Under the pieces are notes generated by a model, which did not search any database, was not told where the DNA came from, and saw only the letters and a list, made by a program, of their open reading frames with translations. From Pseudomonas putida (lineage in GTDB: Bacteria > Pseudomonadota > Gammaproteobacteria > Pseudomonadales > Pseudomonadaceae), in NCBI RefSeq assembly GCF_028682475.1, contig NZ_JANHLE010000002.1, positions 1-64,000 on the forward strand: a stretch of 64,000 nucleotides of DNA. Reading direction: 5' to 3'. The position numbers were made by a program, and so were the translations under genes. Shown in pieces: positions 40,750 to 50,064 of the stretch (its first letter is position 1; each line of letters begins with the position of its first letter).

Positions 40750-42990
40750 ATGGTACAGGTGAGAGTGCACCAGCCGGTCAACACCGACGGCAGTATCAAT
40801 CTCGAAGCATGGCTGGATCATGTGGTGAGCGTCGACCTGGCGCTGGACCGTGAAGCCCTTAAAGAGGCTTGCGAGTTCGCCCAGGAGATCGAGAAAAAGG
40901 GCAACCCGGCCAAGCATTCCTGGGCCGACGGGACCTCGAGTTTCCAGGCCGGCCTGGAAATCGCCGAAATCCTCGCCGACCTCAAGCTCGACCAGGACTC
41001 GCTGGTCGCGGCGGTGATCTACCGTGCCGTGCGCGAAGGCAAGGTGACCCTGGCCGAAGTCGGCCAGCGCTTTGGCCCGGTGGTGTCCAAGCTGATCGAC
41101 GGTGTGCTGCGCATGGCCGCCATCAGCGCCAGTCTCAGCCCTCGCCAGTCGCTGGTGCTGGGCTCCCAGGCGCAGGTCGAGAACCTGCGCAAAATGCTCG
41201 TGGCCATGGTCGATGACGTCCGTGTGGCGCTGATCAAGCTGGCCGAGCGCACCTGCGCCATTCGCGCGGTCAAAGGCGCCGACGACGAGAAACGCAACCG
41301 CGTTGCCCGCGAGGTCTTCGATATCTACGCGCCGTTGGCGCATCGCCTGGGTATCGGTCATATCAAGTGGGAGCTGGAAGACCTGTCCTTCCGCTACCTG
41401 GAGCCGGACCAGTACAAGCAGATCGCCAAGCTGCTGCATGAGCGGCGCCTGGACCGTGAACGGTTTATCAGCGATGTGATGAACCAGCTGCAGAACGAGC
41501 TGCTGGCCACCGGGGTCAAGGCCGACATCAGTGGCCGGGCCAAGCACATCTATTCGATCTGGCGCAAAATGCAGCGCAAAGGTCTGGAGTTCAGCCAGAT
41601 CTATGACGTGCGCGCAGTGCGCGTGCTGGTGCCGGAGATGCGCGATTGCTATACCGCGCTGGGGATCGTCCACACCTTGTGGCGGCACATCCCGAAAGAA
41701 TTCGACGACTATATCGCCAACCCCAAGGAAAACGGCTACCGCTCCTTGCACACCGCGGTGATCGGCCCCGAGGGCAAGGTCCTCGAGGTGCAGATCCGTA
41801 CCCACGCCATGCACGAAGAGGCCGAGCTCGGCGTCTGCGCGCACTGGCGCTACAAGGGTACAGACGTCAAATCCAGCTCCAACCATTACGAGGAGAAGAT
41901 CTCCTGGTTGCGTCAGGTGCTGGAATGGCATGAAGAGCTGGGTGATATCGGTGGCCTGGCCGAACAGCTGCGCGTCGATATCGAGCCCGACCGGGTCTAT
42001 GTCTTCACCCCCGACGGCCACGCCATCGATCTGCCCAAAGGCGCCACGCCGCTGGACTTCGCCTACCGCGTGCATACCGAAATCGGTCACAACTGCCGTG
42101 GCGCGAAGATCAACGGGCGGATCGTGCCGCTCAACTACAGCCTGCAGACCGGTGAGCAGGTCGAGATCATCACCAGCAAGCACGGCAACCCGAGCCGTGA
42201 CTGGCTGAACTCGAACCTGGGCTATGTCACCACGTCGCGGGCACGGGCCAAGATCGTTCACTGGTTCAAGCTGCAGGCGCGCGATCAGAACGTCGCGGCC
42301 GGCAAGACCCTGCTGGAACGTGAACTCAACCGGCTGGGACTGCCCCAGGTGGACTTTGAGCGGCTGGCTGAAAAAGCCAACCTCAGGGCCGCCGAGGACA
42401 TGTTCGCCTCCCTCGGGGCGGGCGACTTGCGCCTGGCCCATCTGGTCAACGCCGCGCAACAACTGGTCGAGCCAGAGCGCAGTGAACACGTCGAACTGGT
42501 GCCGCGCAAGGCCACCGGTTACAAACCGGGCAAGCGTGGTGATATCCAGATCCAGGGTGTCGGCAACCTGCTCACGCAAATGGCCGGCTGCTGCCAGCCG
42601 TTGCCGGGCGATGCGATTGTCGGCTACATCACCGTGGGCCGCGGGGTGACCATTCACCGCCAGGATTGTGCTTCGGTACTGCAACTGGCCGGGCGCGAGC
42701 CGGAGCGGATCATCCAGGTCAGCTGGGGGCCGGTGCCGGTACAGACCTACCCGGTGGATATCATCATCCGTGCCTACGACCGTCCGGGGTTGCTGCGTGA
42801 CGTCTCCCAGGTGCTGCTCAACGAGCGGATCAACGTGCTGGCGGTCAACACCCGCTCGAACAAGGAAGACAACACCGCACTGATGTCGCTGACCATCGAG
42901 ATTCCTGGCCTGGACGCCCTTGGGCGTCTGCTGGGCAGAATCTCGCAGTTACCGAACATTATTGAGACGCGGCGTAACCGTACGCCTTGA
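40750..42990 (+). CDS. relA: (p)ppGpp synthetase RelA
   Basis: 746-residue RelA that makes (p)ppGpp on ribosomes stalled by amino-acid starvation. The N-terminal HD region lacks the His-Asp hydrolase residues (YRAVREGK in place of HDxxED), typical of gammaproteobacterial RelA. The synthetase domain has KHIYSIWRKMQRK. A TGS domain (about 410-470, DRVYVFTPDGHAIDLPKGAT), a zinc-finger/helical part with GCCQPLPGD and a C-terminal ACT domain (about 668-746) follow. AGGGAAAGG precedes the start. Confidence 0.97.
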   Translation: MVQVRVHQPVNTDGSINLEAWLDHVVSVDLALDREALKEACEFAQEIEKKGNPAKHSWADGTSSFQAGLEIAEILADLKLDQDSLVAAVIYRAVREGKVTLAEVGQRFGPVVSKLIDGVLRMAAISASLSPRQSLVLGSQAQVENLRKMLVAMVDDVRVALIKLAERTCAIRAVKGADDEKRNRVAREVFDIYAPLAHRLGIGHIKWELEDLSFRYLEPDQYKQIAKLLHERRLDRERFISDVMNQLQNELLATGVKADISGRAKHIYSIWRKMQRKGLEFSQIYDVRAVRVLVPEMRDCYTALGIVHTLWRHIPKEFDDYIANPKENGYRSLHTAVIGPEGKVLEVQIRTHAMHEEAELGVCAHWRYKGTDVKSSSNHYEEKISWLRQVLEWHEELGDIGGLAEQLRVDIEPDRVYVFTPDGHAIDLPKGATPLDFAYRVHTEIGHNCRGAKINGRIVPLNYSLQTGEQVEIITSKHGNPSRDWLNSNLGYVTTSRARAKIVHWFKLQARDQNVAAGKTLLERELNRLGLPQVDFERLAEKANLRAAEDMFASLGAGDLRLAHLVNAAQQLVEPERSEHVELVPRKATGYKPGKRGDIQIQGVGNLLTQMAGCCQPLPGDAIVGYITVGRGVTIHRQDCASVLQLAGREPERIIQVSWGPVPVQTYPVDIIIRAYDRPGLLRDVSQVLLNERINVLAVNTRSNKEDNTALMSLTIEIPGLDALGRLLGRISQLPNIIETRRNRTP

Positions 42991-42993
42991 GGT

Positions 42994-43068
42994 CCTCATC
43001 GCTGGCAAGGCCAGCTCCCACAGGGTACAGCAACCTCCTGTGGGAGCTGGCCTTGCCAGCGATGAGGC
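42994..43068. repeat. REP pair (inverted)
   Basis: Arms CCTCATCGCTGGCAAGGCCA and GGCCTTGCCAGCGATGAGG between relA and mazG, which run in the same direction; it may uncouple their mRNA levels. Confidence 0.92.
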
Positions 43069-43092
43069 CGGGCCTGCCTGAACAGAGATCAC

Positions 43093-43926
43093 ATGATGTA
43101 TACCCTGGACGACCTGCTCCACCTCATGGCCCGCCTGCGCGACCCGCAGTTTGGCTGCCCGTGGGACCTCAAGCAGACCTACGCGACGATCATTCCCTAC
43201 ACCCTCGAAGAAGCCTACGAAGTGGCCGACGCCATCGAGCGCAGCGACTTTGAACACTTGCAGGGTGAGTTGGGTGACCTGCTGTTCCAGGTGGTCTATT
43301 ACAGCCAGCTGGCCCGCGAAGAAGGCCGTTTCGAGTTTGCCGGGGTGATCGACAGCATTACCCGCAAGCTGATCCGCCGCCATCCGCACGTGTTCCCCAC
43401 CGGTGAGCTGTACGCGCCGCTGGATACACCAAAGCTCGACGAGGCCCAGGTCAAGCAGCGCTGGGAAGAAATCAAGGCTCAGGAGCGGGCCGAGAAGGGC
43501 GTGCCCGAACAGCTGTCGCTGCTCGATGACGTACCGGCAGCCTTGCCAGCCCTGTCGCGAGCCGCCAAGCTGCAAAAACGCACGGCCAAGGTCGGGTTCG
43601 ACTGGCCGGACGCCTTGCCGGTGCTGGACAAGGTGCGCGAAGAACTCGATGAAGTGCTCGAGGCCATGGCCGACAATGACAGTGCAGCGCTGGCCGAGGA
43701 AGTGGGTGATCTGCTGTTTGCCACGGTCAACCTGGCCCGGCATCTGAAGGTCGACCCGGAAAACGCCCTGCGCGGCGCCAACCAAAAGTTTGAACGACGT
43801 TTCCGATTTATCGAGCAGGCATTGCGCGAGAGTGGGCGTCCGATTGAAGATTGCACCCTGGAAGACATGGATGCGCTGTGGGGCGAAGCCAAACGTCAGG
43901 AAAAGAACCTGCCCAGCTGCGGCTGA
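43093..43926 (+). CDS. mazG: Nucleoside triphosphate pyrophosphohydrolase MazG
   Basis: 277-residue MazG with two all-alpha pyrophosphohydrolase modules. Both have the acidic motifs: EEAYEVADAIE with ELGDLLFQV near the start, and EELDEVLEA with EEVGDLLFATVN near residue 200. It hydrolyses (d)NTPs and in E. coli lowers ppGpp, which fits its place after relA. Two ATG codons (43093, 43096) are possible starts. Confidence 0.94.
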   Translation: MMYTLDDLLHLMARLRDPQFGCPWDLKQTYATIIPYTLEEAYEVADAIERSDFEHLQGELGDLLFQVVYYSQLAREEGRFEFAGVIDSITRKLIRRHPHVFPTGELYAPLDTPKLDEAQVKQRWEEIKAQERAEKGVPEQLSLLDDVPAALPALSRAAKLQKRTAKVGFDWPDALPVLDKVREELDEVLEAMADNDSAALAEEVGDLLFATVNLARHLKVDPENALRGANQKFERRFRFIEQALRESGRPIEDCTLEDMDALWGEAKRQEKNLPSCG

Positions 43927-43951
43927 GCTGAAGCACATAAGTGAGTGAACA

Positions 43952-44491
43952 ATGAGCCTTTCCCTTCGCGACCAATTGCTCAAAGCCGGTCTGGTCAACC
44001 AGAAGCAGGTCAAGCAGGTCAGTAAAGAACAGAAGAAACAGAAGCGCCTGGAACACAAAGGCCAGGTCGAAGTCGACGATAGCCAGCAGCGGCTGGCCAA
44101 GGAAGCCATGGCGGAAAAAGCCAAGCGCGACCAGGAGCTCAACCGCCAGCAGCAGGAGAAAGCCGAGCAGAAGGCCCGTGCCGCCCAGGTCAAGCAATTG
44201 ATCGAGGTTTCGCGCCTGCCCAAGCTGACCACCGAGGACTACTACAACTTCGTCGACGACAAGAAGGTCAAGCGCCTGTCGGTCAATGCCCTGATGCGCA
44301 GCAAACTGAGCAGTGGCTCGCTGGCGATCGTCGCCCATGGCGGCGGTTATGAAGTGATCCCGCGGGAAGCGGCCCTGAAGATCCAGGAGCGCGATCCCAA
44401 GCGTATCGTCCTGCTCAACACCCAGGTGGAAGAACCGGATGCCGATGATCCGTACGCCGCCTACGTGATCCCTGACGATCTGATGTGGTAA
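43952..44491 (+). CDS. DUF2058-family protein
   Basis: 179-residue hydrophilic protein. The first 90 residues are strongly charged and probably coiled coil (QVSKEQKKQKRLEHKGQVEV, then many Lys/Gln/Glu); the C-terminal half is globular with LTTEDYYNFVDDKKVKRL. It matches DUF2058 (YaiL-like), whose function is unknown. A UUCG-loop terminator follows. Confidence 0.85.
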   Translation: MSLSLRDQLLKAGLVNQKQVKQVSKEQKKQKRLEHKGQVEVDDSQQRLAKEAMAEKAKRDQELNRQQQEKAEQKARAAQVKQLIEVSRLPKLTTEDYYNFVDDKKVKRLSVNALMRSKLSSGSLAIVAHGGGYEVIPREAALKIQERDPKRIVLLNTQVEEPDADDPYAAYVIPDDLMW

Positions 44492-44498
44492 CAACGAC

Positions 44499-44520
44499 AA
44501 ACCCCGCTTCGGCGGGGTTT
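44499..44520. terminator. UUCG-loop terminator after the DUF2058 gene
   Basis: AAACCCCGC-TTCG-GCGGGGTTT, a perfect 9-bp stem closed by a stable TTCG loop, usable on both strands for the convergent small gene as well. Confidence 0.93.
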
Positions 44521-44537
44521 GTGTTTTCTGCAGTGGA

Positions 44538-44720
44538 CTATTGCTGTTGCTGTCTGCTTTCGAGGAATTCCAGTTCGATGCGGTAATTGTGGGCTTCATG
44601 TTCGTTGTGGAACATGCCCACCAGTTCATCCTGCTGATGCACATCCCAGATGCGCAGGCCTGCAGCCAGGGTTTCATAAGACATCTTGTTTTCGTCGCGC
44701 TCAGTTACTTTGACAGTCAT
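44538..44720 (-). CDS. Small conserved-looking protein, unknown function
   Basis: 60-residue acidic protein with a His-rich middle (GMFHNEHEAHNYRIELEF) and a Gln-rich end. Start at 44720 has GGAG 7 bp upstream, and the shared terminator lies right behind it, which supports a real gene. No family recognised. Confidence 0.6.
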   Translation of the reverse strand: MTVKVTERDENKMSYETLAAGLRIWDVHQQDELVGMFHNEHEAHNYRIELEFLESRQQQQ

Positions 44721-44843
44721 CTGCAAACTCCACTTTCAGTTAACTGCGGCACCGTGTCGCAGGCCTCTTTTATAGAATTTGTTAGCTGGCTAAGTAAATG
44801 CTTGGCCCATGAAACATCTTTCATGTCGGTAACGGGACTACCT

Positions 44844-44913
44844 GTGGGAGCGGGCTTGCCCCGCGATGCGATGTGACTGACAGCTCGCAATCGCGGGGCA
44901 AGCCCGCTCCTAC
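44844..44913. repeat. REP pair (inverted)
   Basis: Arms GTGGGAGCGGGCTTGCCCCG and CGGGGCAAGCCCGCTCCTAC, between the small gene and the terminator of the purMN operon. Confidence 0.92.
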
Positions 44914-44930
44914 CGGGGGTGTTCCCCATA

Positions 44931-44959
44931 AAAAGAAACCCCGCACAAGGCGGGGTTTC
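44931..44959 (-). terminator. Terminator of the purM-purN-DUF3108 operon
   Basis: Stem GAAACCCCGC / GCGGGGTTTC with an ACAAG loop; minus-strand T-run from 44931-44934. It lies 23 bp past the DUF3108 stop. Confidence 0.88.
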
Positions 44960-44982
44960 GGATGTAACCAGCTGTCAGGCAA

Positions 44983-45693
44983 TCAGTTGCCCTTGACCGC
45001 CTTGCCGTCGACCGTACCATCCTGCAGCACGATCACGTACTCCTTGCCGTCAGTCTCGACCTGACGCAGTTGTACCAGCAGATAATCCCAGTCCTTGGCG
45101 AACCACAGCTCGGTGATGCGCTTGCTCTGGCTCGGATCGCGTACGCGCTCGACCTTGATGGCATCGACCTGGCCGGTCTTGGTGGTGACTTTTTCGGTGC
45201 CCAGGACGCGGAAGTCATAGGTATCGATCTCGTCACCATCAACCACCTGGTAGCTCACGCTCTTTTTGCCGGCCGCGACGTCATGCTGCAGGGCCAGCTG
45301 ATAGGTGGACTTGTCCAGCACGCCACGGTTGAGTGGCAGGTTGACTGCGTCACCGCGGTCTGAGCCGGTGATCTTCTTGCTGCTCCAGTCAAAGTCCAGG
45401 TCGACTTTCTTGGCTTTACCCAGGCCACCACGTTCGAAGTGGTAGGTCTGAGGCAGCAGGGTGTCCTTGTCCAGACGCAGGGTGCTTTGCTCGGTCAGGC
45501 TGGCGATCATCATCGATGCCTTGAAGTTCAGGCTCCAGGTACCGTTGGCATTCTTTTCCAGGCTGCGCTCGGCGGTGCCGCTCATGGGCAACTGCTTCCA
45601 GTCGGCGGTGTAGCTGGCCGAGAAAGGCTTAAGATCCGCTGCCTGAAGCGGCAGTGCGAGCACGGCAAGAGCGAAGAGCAGGGCGCGACGCAT
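44983..45693 (-). CDS. DUF3108-family periplasmic protein
   Basis: 236-residue protein with a signal peptide (MRRALLFALAVLALPLQA) and a beta-rich body that matches DUF3108. Function unknown. It starts 8 bp after purN with TAGGAGA upstream, and so is the third gene of the purM-purN operon. Confidence 0.85.
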   Translation of the reverse strand: MRRALLFALAVLALPLQAADLKPFSASYTADWKQLPMSGTAERSLEKNANGTWSLNFKASMMIASLTEQSTLRLDKDTLLPQTYHFERGGLGKAKKVDLDFDWSSKKITGSDRGDAVNLPLNRGVLDKSTYQLALQHDVAAGKKSVSYQVVDGDEIDTYDFRVLGTEKVTTKTGQVDAIKVERVRDPSQSKRITELWFAKDWDYLLVQLRQVETDGKEYVIVLQDGTVDGKAVKGN

Positions 45694-45701
45694 AGTATCT
45701 C

Positions 45702-46355
45702 CTAGGATCGAATCAAGTGGCCGCTGGCCGCCAGGGGCTGGCCATCCAGTAGAGCACCGTGCTCACCAAGGCGCAAACGGCCTTCGGCGAACCAGCGCAC
45801 CGCCAGCGGGTAAATCTGGTGTTCCTGGCTGTGAACCCGTTGCGCCAGACGTTCTGGCGTGTCATCCAACTCTACCGGTATCACTGCCTGTACGACCAGC
45901 GGTCCGCCGTCGAGTTCCTCGGTGACGAAGTGCACGCTGCAGCCATGCTCCTTGTCGCCCGCCTCGAGAGCGCGTTGATGGGTGTGCAGGCCCTTGTATT
46001 TGGGCAGCAGCGACGGATGAATGTTCAGCAGACGACCTTGATAGTGACGGACGAAGCCGGCACTGAGGATGCGCATGAAACCGGCCAGCACCACCAACTG
46101 CGGCTGGTAACCATCGATCAGCTCGACCAGTGCCGCGTCGAAGGCCTCGCGGCCCTCGAAGGCTTTGTGGTCGAGCACAGCGGTGTCGATGCCGGCATCA
46201 CGGGCGCGCTGCAGGCCATAGGCATCGGCGCGATTGGAAATGACCGCGCGGATCCGCACCGGGCTATCGCCGGTGCGGACGCTGTCGATCAAGGCTTGCA
46301 GATTACTGCCGGTGCCGGACAGCAGCACCACGACATCACAAGACTTGCCTGGCAT
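45702..46355 (-). CDS. purN: Phosphoribosylglycinamide formyltransferase
   Basis: 217-residue PurN, adding the formyl group from 10-formyl-tetrahydrofolate to GAR in purine synthesis. The substrate loop SGTGSNLQALID is at residues 13-24, and the catalytic block is NIHPSLLPKYKGLHTHQRA with VHFVTEELDGGP. The ATG shares one base with the purM stop (TGATG); the open frame upstream is purM sequence in another frame. Confidence 0.96.
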   Translation of the reverse strand: MPGKSCDVVVLLSGTGSNLQALIDSVRTGDSPVRIRAVISNRADAYGLQRARDAGIDTAVLDHKAFEGREAFDAALVELIDGYQPQLVVLAGFMRILSAGFVRHYQGRLLNIHPSLLPKYKGLHTHQRALEAGDKEHGCSVHFVTEELDGGPLVVQAVIPVELDDTPERLAQRVHSQEHQIYPLAVRWFAEGRLRLGEHGALLDGQPLAASGHLIRS

Positions 46356-47413
46356 CAGTGCGCCTTGACGTTCTTCAGCTCGACCTGGGCAGCGCCTTCG
46401 GCAGCAACGCCGATCTGGCCGATGACCCATGGCTGCTCGCCGGAATCACGCAGGTTGCTCAGGGCGATCTCGACCTGGTCCTGGGCCACGCAGATGACCA
46501 TGCCGACGCCGCAGTTCAGTACGCGGTGCATTTCGTGCTCGTCAACGTTGCCTTGCTGTTGCAGCCAGTCGAAGACGGCAGGGCGGTTCCAGCTGGCGAC
46601 ATCAACGACCGCCTGGGCGCCTTTTGGCAGGACGCGCGGGATGTTGTCGAGCAGGCCGCCACCGGTGATGTGGGCCATGGCCTTGACCGCGCCGGTGTCC
46701 TTGATCAGCTTGAGCAGCGGCTTGACGTAGATGCGGGTCGGGGCCATCAGCAGTTCGGTCAGCGGCGTGCCGTCGAGCTGGGTGTTTTCGATGTCGGCAC
46801 CGGACACTTCGATGATCTTGCGGATCAGCGAATAGCCGTTGGAGTGCGGGCCGGAAGACGGCAGGGCGATCAGCGCGTCGCCGGTGGCAACCTTGGAGCC
46901 GTCGATGATCTCGGCTTTTTCCACCACGCCAACGCAGAAGCCGGCCAGGTCGTAGTCATCGCCTTCGTACATGCCAGGCATTTCAGCGGTTTCACCGCCG
47001 ACCAGGGAGCAGCCAGCCAGTTCGCAGCCAGCGCCGATGCCGGTCACCACGGTCGCGGCAACGTCAACGTTGAGCTTGCCGGTGGCGTAGTAGTCGAGGA
47101 AGAACAGCGGCTCGGCGCCGCACACCACCAGGTCGTTGACGCACATGGCGACCAGATCCTGGCCGATGCTGTCGTGCTTGTTCAGGTTCAGTGCCAGGCG
47201 CAGCTTGGTGCCGACGCCGTCGGTGCCGGAGACCAGAACCGGTTGTTTGTAGCCGGCCGGGATTTCACAGAGGGCGCCAAAACCGCCCAGGCCGCCCATG
47301 ACTTCCGGGCGCGCCGTGCGCTTGGCAACGCCTTTGATGCGTTCGACCAATGCTTCACCGGCGTCGATGTCTACACCGGCGTCCTTGTAGCTCAGGGAGG
47401 GTTGCTTGCTCAT
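46355..47413 (-). CDS. purM: Phosphoribosylformylglycinamidine cyclo-ligase
   Basis: 352-residue PurM (AIR synthetase), closing the imidazole ring with ATP. Typical segments are [29 protein letters not shown] and THITGGG-like [14 protein letters not shown]. Start set at 47413 ([13 protein letters not shown]). A minus-strand -10-like TAAAAT lies at 47522-47527. Leads the purM-purN-DUF3108 operon. Confidence 0.96.
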   Translation of the reverse strand: MSKQPSLSYKDAGVDIDAGEALVERIKGVAKRTARPEVMGGLGGFGALCEIPAGYKQPVLVSGTDGVGTKLRLALNLNKHDSIGQDLVAMCVNDLVVCGAEPLFFLDYYATGKLNVDVAATVVTGIGAGCELAGCSLVGGETAEMPGMYEGDDYDLAGFCVGVVEKAEIIDGSKVATGDALIALPSSGPHSNGYSLIRKIIEVSGADIENTQLDGTPLTELLMAPTRIYVKPLLKLIKDTGAVKAMAHITGGGLLDNIPRVLPKGAQAVVDVASWNRPAVFDWLQQQGNVDEHEMHRVLNCGVGMVICVAQDQVEIALSNLRDSGEQPWVIGQIGVAAEGAAQVELKNVKAH

Positions 47414-47758
47414 GATCCAGGCCTTTAGGGGGGAGGGATTCAGGGGAATCGACCGTGACCTGCCAGGCAAGGCGGAGGGTAATCCGGTTGCCTGACCGTC
47501 GCCGGTCTGCGAAGGCGCGCGATTTTATCAGGGTTGCCCGGTAGCGGCCATCCTCAGGCCGACGGGCAGAGCCCAGATCAGCTAAAAAAATAGCCTTTAA
47601 CAGTGTCTCACTGGTTGCCAGGGCCCAGGCTGTATAAGGTATAGCAAAGGCGATGAGATGAAATTGACCGCGCTGGCTGAATGTTTTGCCGGGTGCTGCG
47701 GTCATACCGGCATCTGTTTATAAGCATCGCTTCTTTATTACCAGGACAGGAATCCTCC
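47414..47758. other. Divergent promoter region purM / DUF2066 gene
   Basis: 345 bp without a gene. A minus-strand TAAAAT (47522-47527) and a plus-strand TATAAG (47633-47638) are possible -10 boxes; neither has a good -35. No RNA or repeat seen. Confidence 0.5.
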
Positions 47759-48808
47759 ATGCGTTTGCGTAATTACCTGGCCGTTGGCTGTCTTGCCTTG
47801 CTGGGTCTGTCGGCTCAGGCCGAAACCCTTTCCGGCCTCTATCAGGTTCGTGAGCCGGTCGACGGCCAGGGCGCCGAAGCCCGCACGCAGGCCACCGGCA
47901 AAGCCCTTGAAACCCTCGTGCTGCGCCTGACCGGCGACCCCAAGGCGGCGCAGAGCCCGGCCCTGGCCGCACTGCGCAAGGATCCGCAACAGATCATCAG
48001 TCAGTTCGGCTTCGAGGCCGGGCCACCGGAAACCGTGCTGGTCGACTTCGATCCGGGCAGCACCGAGCGCACCTTGCGCCAGGCGGGGCTGGCGCTGTGG
48101 GGTAACAACCGGCCTTCGATCCTTGGCTGGTGGTTGAACGACAGTATCGAAGGCGCAAGCCTGGTCGGCGACGGCCAGAACAGCGCCGCGCCACTGCGTC
48201 ATGCCGCCCAGCACCGTGGCCTGCCATTGCGCCTGCCGCTGGCCGACCTCAATGAGCAATTGGTGGCCACCGCGAAAAATCTTGAAGGCGCCGACCCTGC
48301 GCCGCTGCGCGAGGCTTCCGAGCGCTATGGCGCCGATGCCCTGCTGGCGGTGCATGCCAGCGAAGCCGATGGCAAGTGGCAAGGCACCTGGCGCCTGTGG
48401 CTGGGGGAGCAGCGCGAGCAGGGCAAGGTTGAAGCTGGCGACCAGGCCGCACTGGCTGACGCCGTGATGCTGGCAGTCAGCAACCGCCTGGCGCCGCGTT
48501 TTGTGACCCGCCCCGGTGCCAGCAGTGAAATGCAGGTGCAGGTCCAGGGCATGAACCTGGCACGTTATGCCGAGCTGGGCCGGGTCCTGGAGCCCTATGG
48601 CGCGCACCTGAAACAGGTTGAAGGCGATACCCTGATCTACCAGGTCACTGGCAACAGCGATCAGCTGCGCGCCCAACTGGGCCTGGCCAAGCTGCAGGAG
48701 CTGCCAGCCGAAACACCGGCACCGCAACCGGCTGTTGATCCGGCCAGCCCGGGTGCGACCCAGACCGTTGCGGCACAACCGTTCAATGGCCTGCGTTTTC
48801 GTTGGTAA
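47759..48808 (+). CDS. DUF2066-family secreted protein
   Basis: 349-residue protein with a signal peptide (MRLRNYLAVGCLALLGLSAQA) and the DUF2066 body; the last 25 residues are Pro/Ala-rich. Function unknown. It is conserved between purMN and the AI-2E-type permease in pseudomonads. Start at 47759 places the signal peptide at the N-terminus; the earlier frame start does not. The permease gene follows by 25 bp. Confidence 0.82.
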   Translation: MRLRNYLAVGCLALLGLSAQAETLSGLYQVREPVDGQGAEARTQATGKALETLVLRLTGDPKAAQSPALAALRKDPQQIISQFGFEAGPPETVLVDFDPGSTERTLRQAGLALWGNNRPSILGWWLNDSIEGASLVGDGQNSAAPLRHAAQHRGLPLRLPLADLNEQLVATAKNLEGADPAPLREASERYGADALLAVHASEADGKWQGTWRLWLGEQREQGKVEAGDQAALADAVMLAVSNRLAPRFVTRPGASSEMQVQVQGMNLARYAELGRVLEPYGAHLKQVEGDTLIYQVTGNSDQLRAQLGLAKLQELPAETPAPQPAVDPASPGATQTVAAQPFNGLRFRW

Positions 48809-48833
48809 TCCCTGACCTGGCCTGGAGCCGTTC

Positions 48834-49907
48834 ATGACTGATATACGTCGCTGGGTATGGCTCGGCGTAACTTTGCTGTGCGCCGCGTTGCTGTACTGGC
48901 TGCACCCGATTCTGTCGCCGTTTCTGGTGGGCATCCTGCTGGCCTACCTGCTGGACCCGCTGGTTGATCGCCTGGAACGTGCCGGCTTGTCCCGCACCTG
49001 GGGCGTGGTGCTGGTATTCACCTTGTTCACCCTGTTGTTGACCCTGCTGTTGCTGGTGCTGGTGCCGATGCTGGCCAAGCAGCTGGTGCGCCTCTACGAG
49101 CTGGCGCCGCAGATGCTTGACTGGTTGCAACATGACGCCTTGCCCTGGGTGCAGACACGCCTTGGCCTGGCCGAAGGTTTCTGGAAGTTCGACAAGATCA
49201 AGGCGGCCATCAGTGGTCACATGGGCCAGACCACCGACATCGTCGGGATCATCCTGTCCCAGGCCACCGCTTCCGGGCTGGCGCTGCTGGGCTGGCTGGC
49301 CAACCTGGTGCTGATCCCGGTGGTGAGCTTCTACCTGCTGCGCGATTGGGACCTGATGATGGCCAAGATCCGCAGCCTGCTGCCGCGCCAGCGCGAGGAG
49401 CGGGCGGTGGCGCTGGCCGGGGAATGCCACGAAGTGCTGGGCGCGTTCGTCCGTGGCCAGTTGATGGTGATGCTCGCACTTGGGGTGATCTATGCCTCGG
49501 GTCTGATGCTGGTCGGTCTTGAGCTCGGCTTGTTGATTGGCCTGCTGGCAGGTCTGGCGGCCATCGTGCCGTACATGGGCTTCATTATTGGTATCGGCGC
49601 GGCGATGGTTGCCGGCTTGTTCCAGTTTGGCGGCGATCCTTACCCGCTGCTGGCGATTGCAGCGGTGTTCATGGTCGGCCAGGCACTGGAGGGCATGGTC
49701 CTGACGCCATTGCTGGTGGGTGACCGCATCGGCCTGCACCCGGTGGCGGTGATTTTCGCCATTCTCGCCGGCGGTGAGCTGTTCGGATTCACCGGCGTTC
49801 TGCTGGCCCTGCCGATGGCGGCGGTGATCATGGTGCTGCTGCGTCACGTCCATGACCTCTATAAAGAGTCGGACATGTATGGCGGTGAGATCGACCCGGA
49901 TCTCTAG
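48834..49907 (+). CDS. AI-2E/PerM-family transporter
   Basis: 357-residue polytopic membrane protein of the AI-2E (PerM/YdiK) family with about eight spans; the conserved GFIIGIGAAMVAGLFQ and GDRIGLHPVAVIFA segments are in the last third. Relatives export AI-2 or act as Na+/H+ antiporters, so the substrate is open. Cotranscribed with the DUF2066 gene. Confidence 0.88.
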   Translation: MTDIRRWVWLGVTLLCAALLYWLHPILSPFLVGILLAYLLDPLVDRLERAGLSRTWGVVLVFTLFTLLLTLLLLVLVPMLAKQLVRLYELAPQMLDWLQHDALPWVQTRLGLAEGFWKFDKIKAAISGHMGQTTDIVGIILSQATASGLALLGWLANLVLIPVVSFYLLRDWDLMMAKIRSLLPRQREERAVALAGECHEVLGAFVRGQLMVMLALGVIYASGLMLVGLELGLLIGLLAGLAAIVPYMGFIIGIGAAMVAGLFQFGGDPYPLLAIAAVFMVGQALEGMVLTPLLVGDRIGLHPVAVIFAILAGGELFGFTGVLLALPMAAVIMVLLRHVHDLYKESDMYGGEIDPDL

Positions 49908-49917
49908 CTTGACGGCC

Positions 49918-49962
49918 AAAGGCTTGCACTGATTCCCGGGTGTCAATGCAAGCCTTTGATTT
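49918..49962 (+). terminator. Terminator after the AI-2E-type gene
   Basis: Stem AAAGGCTTGCA (49918-49928) / TGCAAGCCTTT (49947-49957), then GATTTTACTT. The loop itself contains a short GGG/CCC-rich stretch. Confidence 0.75.
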
Positions 49963-50064
49963 TACTTGTGGTCCTCACTGATTGTGCGACCGGCGCCACG
50001 GGTATAGACTTTGCAGACTTTTCACAAAAGGCCCCTTGTGGTTCTTCGGAACTGCCCAGCCAGC

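Noticed and set aside
40708..42684. 658-codon minus-strand frame opposite relA
   Set aside because: Antisense shadow; relA domains cover the region completely.
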